A stretch of 64,000 nt of DNA from CAVVUF01 sp963751425 (lineage in GTDB: Bacteria > Chloroflexota > Anaerolineae > Anaerolineales > UBA4823): NCBI GenBank assembly GCA_963751425.1, contig CAVVUF010000001.1:1-64000 (forward strand). Direction: 5' to 3'. The position numbers and the translations under genes were made by a program. The stretch's first letter is position 1, and every line of letters starts with the position of its first letter. The notes below the pieces were generated by a model. That model saw only the letters and a program-made list of their open reading frames with translations, had not been told where the DNA came from and did not search any database. Below, one piece after another: positions 60,040 to 64,000 of the stretch.

Positions 60040-60898
60040 ATGTTCAAAGTGATACGCGATCTGCTCAGATACGATGTCCGCTTCCGCATTGCCTTTATTT
60101 TCCTGTTGGCGATGGTGGTGATGATTATCCTGTCCTTTTTCTCCCCGTACGATCCGAACAAGTCTTTTGTCGTGGCGATGGATCAGCCTCCATCGCTTGA
60201 GCACTTCTTCGGCACCGACTCGCGGGGGAGGATATCTTCTGGTGGATGACCTTTGCCGTGCGAAATTCGTTTATGCTGGGGGTGATCGCGGCGACTATCT
60301 CGCGCGTGATCGCCATCCTGGTCGGCCTCACCGCCGGTTACCAGGGCGGATGGCTTGACAGGTTTCTGATGTCGATCAATGACAGCTTCGTGGTGATACC
60401 CCTGCTGCCCATTCTGATCCTGTTGGGTTTCTTGCTGCGCGATATTATGAACCAGTTCTTACTGGGGGTTCTCCTGGGATTATTTGGCTGGCCCTATGAT
60501 GCCCGCCTGATCCGTTCCCAGGTATTGAGCCTGAGGGAACGCTCATTCACCCGCACCGCTTTCTATTCCGGGGCGCAACCCATTTTGGATCACGATCAGA
60601 GAGCACCTTCCCTTCGTGATGCCGATTGTGTTTGCCACCACCATTAACAACATCCTGTGGGCAATTGGCATGGAAGTCACTTTGAGTATTCTTGGGCTTT
60701 CGGATCTGACCCACCCCAGCCATTGGTACCGCCCTCTACTGGGCTAACCAACACGGGGCATTGGTGGCGGGGGTCTGGTGGTGGATCGCCGCGCCGACCC
60801 TGGTGGCGATCATTCTGTTCCTCGGTCTGTACCTGCTCTTCACGAGCATCAATGATTACATTGACCCGCGGACTCGCTTGCGCTTGATTGGCGGATAA
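60040..60898 (+). CDS. ABC importer permease (DppC-type), frameshifted
   Basis: About 286 residues, starting 12 bases after dppB. MFKVIRDLLRYDVRFRIAFI and PPSLEHFFGTDSRGR are typical of DppC (the GTDxxGRD motif). After a shift near 60232 the text is WWMTFAVRNSFMLGVIAATI, AGYQGGWLDRFLMSINDSFV and the EAA-like region RSQVLSLRERSFTRTAFYSG. A shift near 60590 leads to REHLPFVMPIVFATTINNIL, LSILGLSDLTHP, a further shift near 60720, then ALYWANQHGALVAGVWWW and the usual end NDYIDPRTRLRLIGG. The second membrane subunit of the importer. The next gene starts 5 bases later. Confidence 0.82.
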
Positions 60899-60902
60899 AC
60901 TT

Positions 60903-61897
60903 ATGGCACTATTAAGCGTAAAAAACCTCTGTGCGTATTACCAGATTTGAGATGTATGGAATTTCCCGGACCGTACGGGCAGTTGACGGGGTCTCTTTTG
61001 AACTGTACCCGAATGAGATTTATGGCGTGGCTGGCGAGTCGAGCTGCGGCAAAACAACCCTGATCAAGGTGATCTCAGGCAATATCAAAGCTCCCCTAAA
61101 AGTCAATTCGGGGAGCATCGACTACCAGTTTGGATCCTATGATGTTGACATGCTGACTGTTTCTAAAGAGGAGATGCGGCGCAACGTGCGCTGGAAGCAA
61201 ATTTCGTATGTGATGCAGGGTTCAATGAGCGTACTCAACCCGGTGCGCAAGATCATCAAAACCTTCGAGGATATTGTTGACACGCACGAACCGATCAAGG
61301 ATAAGAAGAAATTCCTGGAACAGACAACCGCCCATGTCAACCGGCTGGGCCTTCCGACCGAAGTCCTCAACTCCTACCCGCACCAGCTTTCGGGCGGCAT
61401 GCGGCAGCGGGTGGCCATCGCCCTGGCGACCGTGTTCCAACCCAGGTTGATTTTGGCCGATGAGCCCACCACAGCGCTGGATGTCGTTGTTCAGCGGGGA
61501 GTCCTGCAGATGCTCAAGGATATCCAGGCGATGAGCAGCAATACGGTGCTGCTGGTGACCCATGATATGGCAGTACATGCCAACGTGGCCGACCGGGTCA
61601 TGATCATGTATGCGGGGCGCATTGCCGAGGAGGCTCCAACCGAGATCATCTTCAATGCGCCGCTCCATCCTTACACCAAGCATCTGATCCGTTCGCTGCC
61701 AATGATTGGTGAAAGATCGAATAAGGCGAGCTTACGAGGCACCCCGCCAAACCTTGCCAACCCACCGAGCGGCTGCCGTTTCCATGAACGCTGCCCTGAT
61801 GTCATGGATATCTGCCGGACTGAAGTACCTGAGATGGTCACTGTTCGAAGATCGACATCGCGTGGCCTGCCACCTGGTGAAGGAGAGCTCCCGATGA
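60903..61897 (+). CDS. ABC importer ATPase (DppD-type), frameshifted
   Basis: About 331 residues. MALLSVKNLCAYYQ, then a shift at about 60945 to MYGISRTVRAVDGVSFELYP. Walker A is GESSCGKTTL, signature LSGGMRQRVAIA, Walker B LILADEPTTALD, and the switch His in LLVTHDMAVHA. The C-terminal oligopeptide-transporter tail is present (CRFHERCPDVMDIC). A shift near 61850 hides the true end EDRHRVACHLVKESSR, with TGA at 61895 overlapping the ATG of the next ATPase by four bases (ATGA). Without correction the two ATPases appear fused, which is an artefact. Cytoplasmic; powers the importer together with the next gene. Confidence 0.83.
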
Positions 61898-62948
61898 GCG
61901 CAACCGATAAATTGCTGGATGTTCAACATGTAACCGTCGAATTTCATATTGGTGGCGTTGTGGGTGGTTCCCTTCTGGTGGCTGTCAATGATATTTCCTT
62001 CTCGCTGGACGAGGATCGACCGGAGATTTTTACCCTGGCGGGTGAAAGCGGCAGCGGCAAGACCACCCTCTCTCGCCTGCTCTTGCATGATCTTGACCCA
62101 ACGCGAGGGAAAGTTTGTTTGAAGGGCGCGATCTGGCAACCATACAAAAGCGAACCGAGTTCAAGGAGTTCATGAAGAAGGTTCAACCGGTTTTCCAGAA
62201 CCCGTTCGAAACCTTCAGCCCGCTACGCAAGGTGGACGCCTACCTGTTTGATACCGCCTTGAACTTCGGGATGGCGCCTGACCGCCGGGCTGCCGCCGAG
62301 GTTGTCGATGATGCGCTCCGGAATGTGGGGTTGTCGCTGGCAGAAGTGAGCAACCGGTATCCTCACGAACTTTCCGGCGGGCAGACCCAGCGTGCCTCGG
62401 TGGCGCGGGCGCTCATCTCCAAGCCCAGACTGATCCTTGCCGATGAGCCCGTCTCGATGGTCGATGCCTCGTTACGCATGGAAATCGTCAACCTGTTCCG
62501 CGAGCTGCGGGACAAACAGAAGGTGAGCATCATTTACATCACCCATGACCTGGCGACGGCTTACTACATCAGCGACCGCATCGGGATCATGCTGCGCGGT
62601 TATATCGTCGAATCCGGGCCGGTTGATGATGTTCTGGACCGGCCTTTCCATCCCTATACAAAGCTCCTCATCGAATCGGTACCTGAACCCGCGCCCAAAG
62701 AAAGAGAGTCCTGGGCCAAGCATATCTCACTCGGAACGACCGAGGTAAAAGAGTACGGACGGGTGGGATGCAAGTTCGCGGGTCGCTGCCCGCAGGTGAT
62801 GGATATCTGCCGCGAGGCGGATCCACCGGATGTGCAGGTTGACCGGCGTTTGGTGAAGTGCTACCTGTACACAGAGCACACAGGGCAGAATGCCCAAAAT
62901 GGAGTAACCCAAAATGAATACAACTCACATCACCCTGAACCCGGCTGA
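61894..62948 (+). CDS. ABC importer ATPase (DppF-type), frameshifted
   Basis: About 350 residues from MSATDKLLDVQHVTVEFHIG. Walker A is AGESGSGKTTLSR. A shift near 62110 gives LFEGRDLATIQKRTEFKEFM. Then the Q-loop KKVQPVFQNPFETFSPLR, signature ELSGGQTQRASVARAL, Walker B LILADEPVSMVDASLR and switch region YITHDLATAYYISDR. The C-terminal Cys-containing tail is RCPQVMDICREADPP. The current frame ends at 62948, overlapping the next gene by 35 bases; the real end may be earlier if a further shift exists near 62900. Starts within the last codon of dppD (ATGA overlap). Confidence 0.83.
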
Positions 62949-64000
62949 TACCTTCGCCACCATCAATCCCAATATCTACGGTCAATTCGCCGAGCACCTC
63001 GGCCGCTGCATCTACGACGGCATCTGGGTCGGCGAGGATTCACCCATCCCCAACATGGACGGCTTCCGCACCGATATCATCGCGGCCCTGCGCCGGATGA
63101 AACCTCCGGTCATCCGCTGGCCGGGCGGCTGCTTTGCCGATGATTATCACTGGCAGGATGGCATCGGCCCACGCGACCAGCGACCGCGGCGGATCAACAT
63201 CCATTGGGGCGAAGTGGTCGAAACCAACCAGGTGGGCACCCAGGAATTTATCCGCTTCTGCCGCCTGGTGGGCGCAGAACCGTACTTCTGCGGCAACGTC
63301 GGTTCGGGCACGCCGCGCGAGCTGCGTGACTGGGTTGAATACTGCAATTTTCCTGATTCCGGCCCCACCGGCTCCACCTGGGCGCAGCAGCGCGCCGCGG
63401 ATGGCAGCCCTGAACCGCTGAATGTCAATTACTGGGGCGTCGGCAACGAGAACTGGGGCTGCGGCGGCAACTTCTCTCCGGAAGATTACTGCACCGAGTT
63501 CCGGCGTTTTGCCTCCTTTGTGCGCGGCTTTGGTAAAAAACTGACGGTGATCGCCTGCGGCCCGGCCAACAACGACGTGGAGTGGACGGACCGCTTCTTC
63601 CGCAAGCTGTTCAAGGATTACTGGGTATTCAATAACATCGACGGTTTTGCCGCCCACTATTACTGCGGCACCGCCGGAACAGCCACCGAATACACCGAAG
63701 AAGAATGGTACCGGCTGCTCGAAAAAGGTCTCAAGATGGAAGAGCTGGTCATCCAGCAGCGCGCCGCCATGGATGCCTGGGACCCGCGACGCAAGATTGG
63801 CTTGATCGTCGATGAATGGGGCACCTGGCACCCGGTGGAAAAGGGCACCAACCCGGCTTTCCTCTACCAGCAGAACACCATCCGCGACGCGCTGGTGGCC
63901 GCCAACACCCTCGATATCTTCAACCGCCACGCCGATAAGGTCGTGATGTCAAACATCGCCCAGACCATCAACGTGCTCCAGGCGATGATCCTGACCGAGG
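62914..64000 (+). CDS. GH51 alpha-L-arabinofuranosidase, cut by the window end
   Basis: The first 362 codons of a second GH51 enzyme; the 3' end lies outside the window. GGAG precedes the ATG by 9 bases. The protein begins MNTTHITLNPADTFATINPN and IYGQFAEHLGRCIYDGIWVG, followed by PPVIRWPGGCFADDYHWQDG. The acid/base Glu is in NYWGVGNENWGCGGNFS and the nucleophile in GLIVDEWGTWHPVEKG. It resembles the intracellular, longer GH51 type (AbfA-like) more than the GH51 at 53798, so the two probably differ in preferred linkage or chain length. No signal peptide: it acts on oligosaccharides brought in by the transporter encoded just upstream. Confidence 0.9.
   Translation, partial: MNTTHITLNPADTFATINPNIYGQFAEHLGRCIYDGIWVGEDSPIPNMDGFRTDIIAALRRMKPPVIRWPGGCFADDYHWQDGIGPRDQRPRRINIHWGEVVETNQVGTQEFIRFCRLVGAEPYFCGNVGSGTPRELRDWVEYCNFPDSGPTGSTWAQQRAADGSPEPLNVNYWGVGNENWGCGGNFSPEDYCTEFRRFASFVRGFGKKLTVIACGPANNDVEWTDRFFRKLFKDYWVFNNIDGFAAHYYCGTAGTATEYTEEEWYRLLEKGLKMEELVIQQRAAMDAWDPRRKIGLIVDEWGTWHPVEKGTNPAFLYQQNTIRDALVAANTLDIFNRHADKVVMSNIAQTINVLQAMILTE

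Noticed and set aside
60931..62175. Apparent fused double ATPase
   Set aside because: A shift near 61850 removes the stop of the first ATPase; the true end EDRHRVACHLVKESSR with an ATGA overlap to the second gene shows two normal genes.
63040..63930. Minus-strand frame of 296 codons
   Set aside because: Shadow of the second GH51 gene, whose catalytic motifs are clear on the + strand.

Overview
The window looks like a draft contig from an anaerobic Chloroflexota bacterium, most likely Anaerolineae. This is an inference from content, not from a marker gene: F420/flavin LLM oxidoreductases, a cyclase/NB-ARC/TPR regulator, very large calcium-repeat surface proteins, secreted proteins with an 'LPLV'-type motif, a cyclic beta-glucan synthase and an arabinoside utilisation locus. 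No rRNA, tRNA or CRISPR array was seen.

Layout. 0-2.2 kb is an AT-rich strip of decayed genes. 2.2-16 kb holds mostly housekeeping and accessory enzymes: DUF1801, LLM oxidoreductase, cytidine deaminase, PHP phosphoesterase, pentapeptide protein, cyclase/NB-ARC/TPR regulator, zwf, a second LLM enzyme, a sulfatase-like membrane protein, DinB and a quinone oxidoreductase. 16.6-25.5 kb is one giant surface protein of about 2,960 residues. 25.7-28.6 kb combines a partial DinB duplicate, a broken beta-propeller, a secreted GH113-like glycosidase and dispersed repeats. 28.7-31.6 kb has an ABM-like protein, a membrane protein, a methyltransferase and an aminoglycoside-kinase-like gene with an internal stop. 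31.7-33.8 kb is decayed beta-propeller sequence. 34.2-37.3 kb is a metal operon (Tat-exported multicopper oxidase, ZIP transporter, DtxR/MntR regulator) with a promoter overlapped by a palindrome. 37.4-41.5 kb has a small secreted protein, a radical SAM/SPASM protein and a membrane-anchored GAF/HTH protein. 41.9-53.5 kb is a FGGY sugar kinase and a tandem-USP gene followed immediately by a cyclic beta-1,2-glucan synthase gene. 53.8-64 kb is a divergent arabinoside locus: GH51 and LacI on the minus strand; an oligopeptide-type ABC importer (binding protein, two permeases, two ATPases) and a second GH51 on the plus strand. A perfect palindromic operator candidate lies between the two halves.

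Two properties cut across the window. First, many long genes are broken by single-base frameshifts while their protein sequence stays good on both sides (giant protein, glucan synthase, ABC genes, sulfatase, GH113, radical SAM, cyclase). This looks mainly like consensus error, so these are described as single genes. The AT-rich regions at 0.3-2.1 kb and 31.7-33.8 kb look genuinely decayed. Second, a family of intergenic repeats recurs about ten times, always in the same orientation, built from an 'agctcacggat..acacggat' box and a 'gtacacggaaaaggcgga' box, and in places carries small hairpin inserts.
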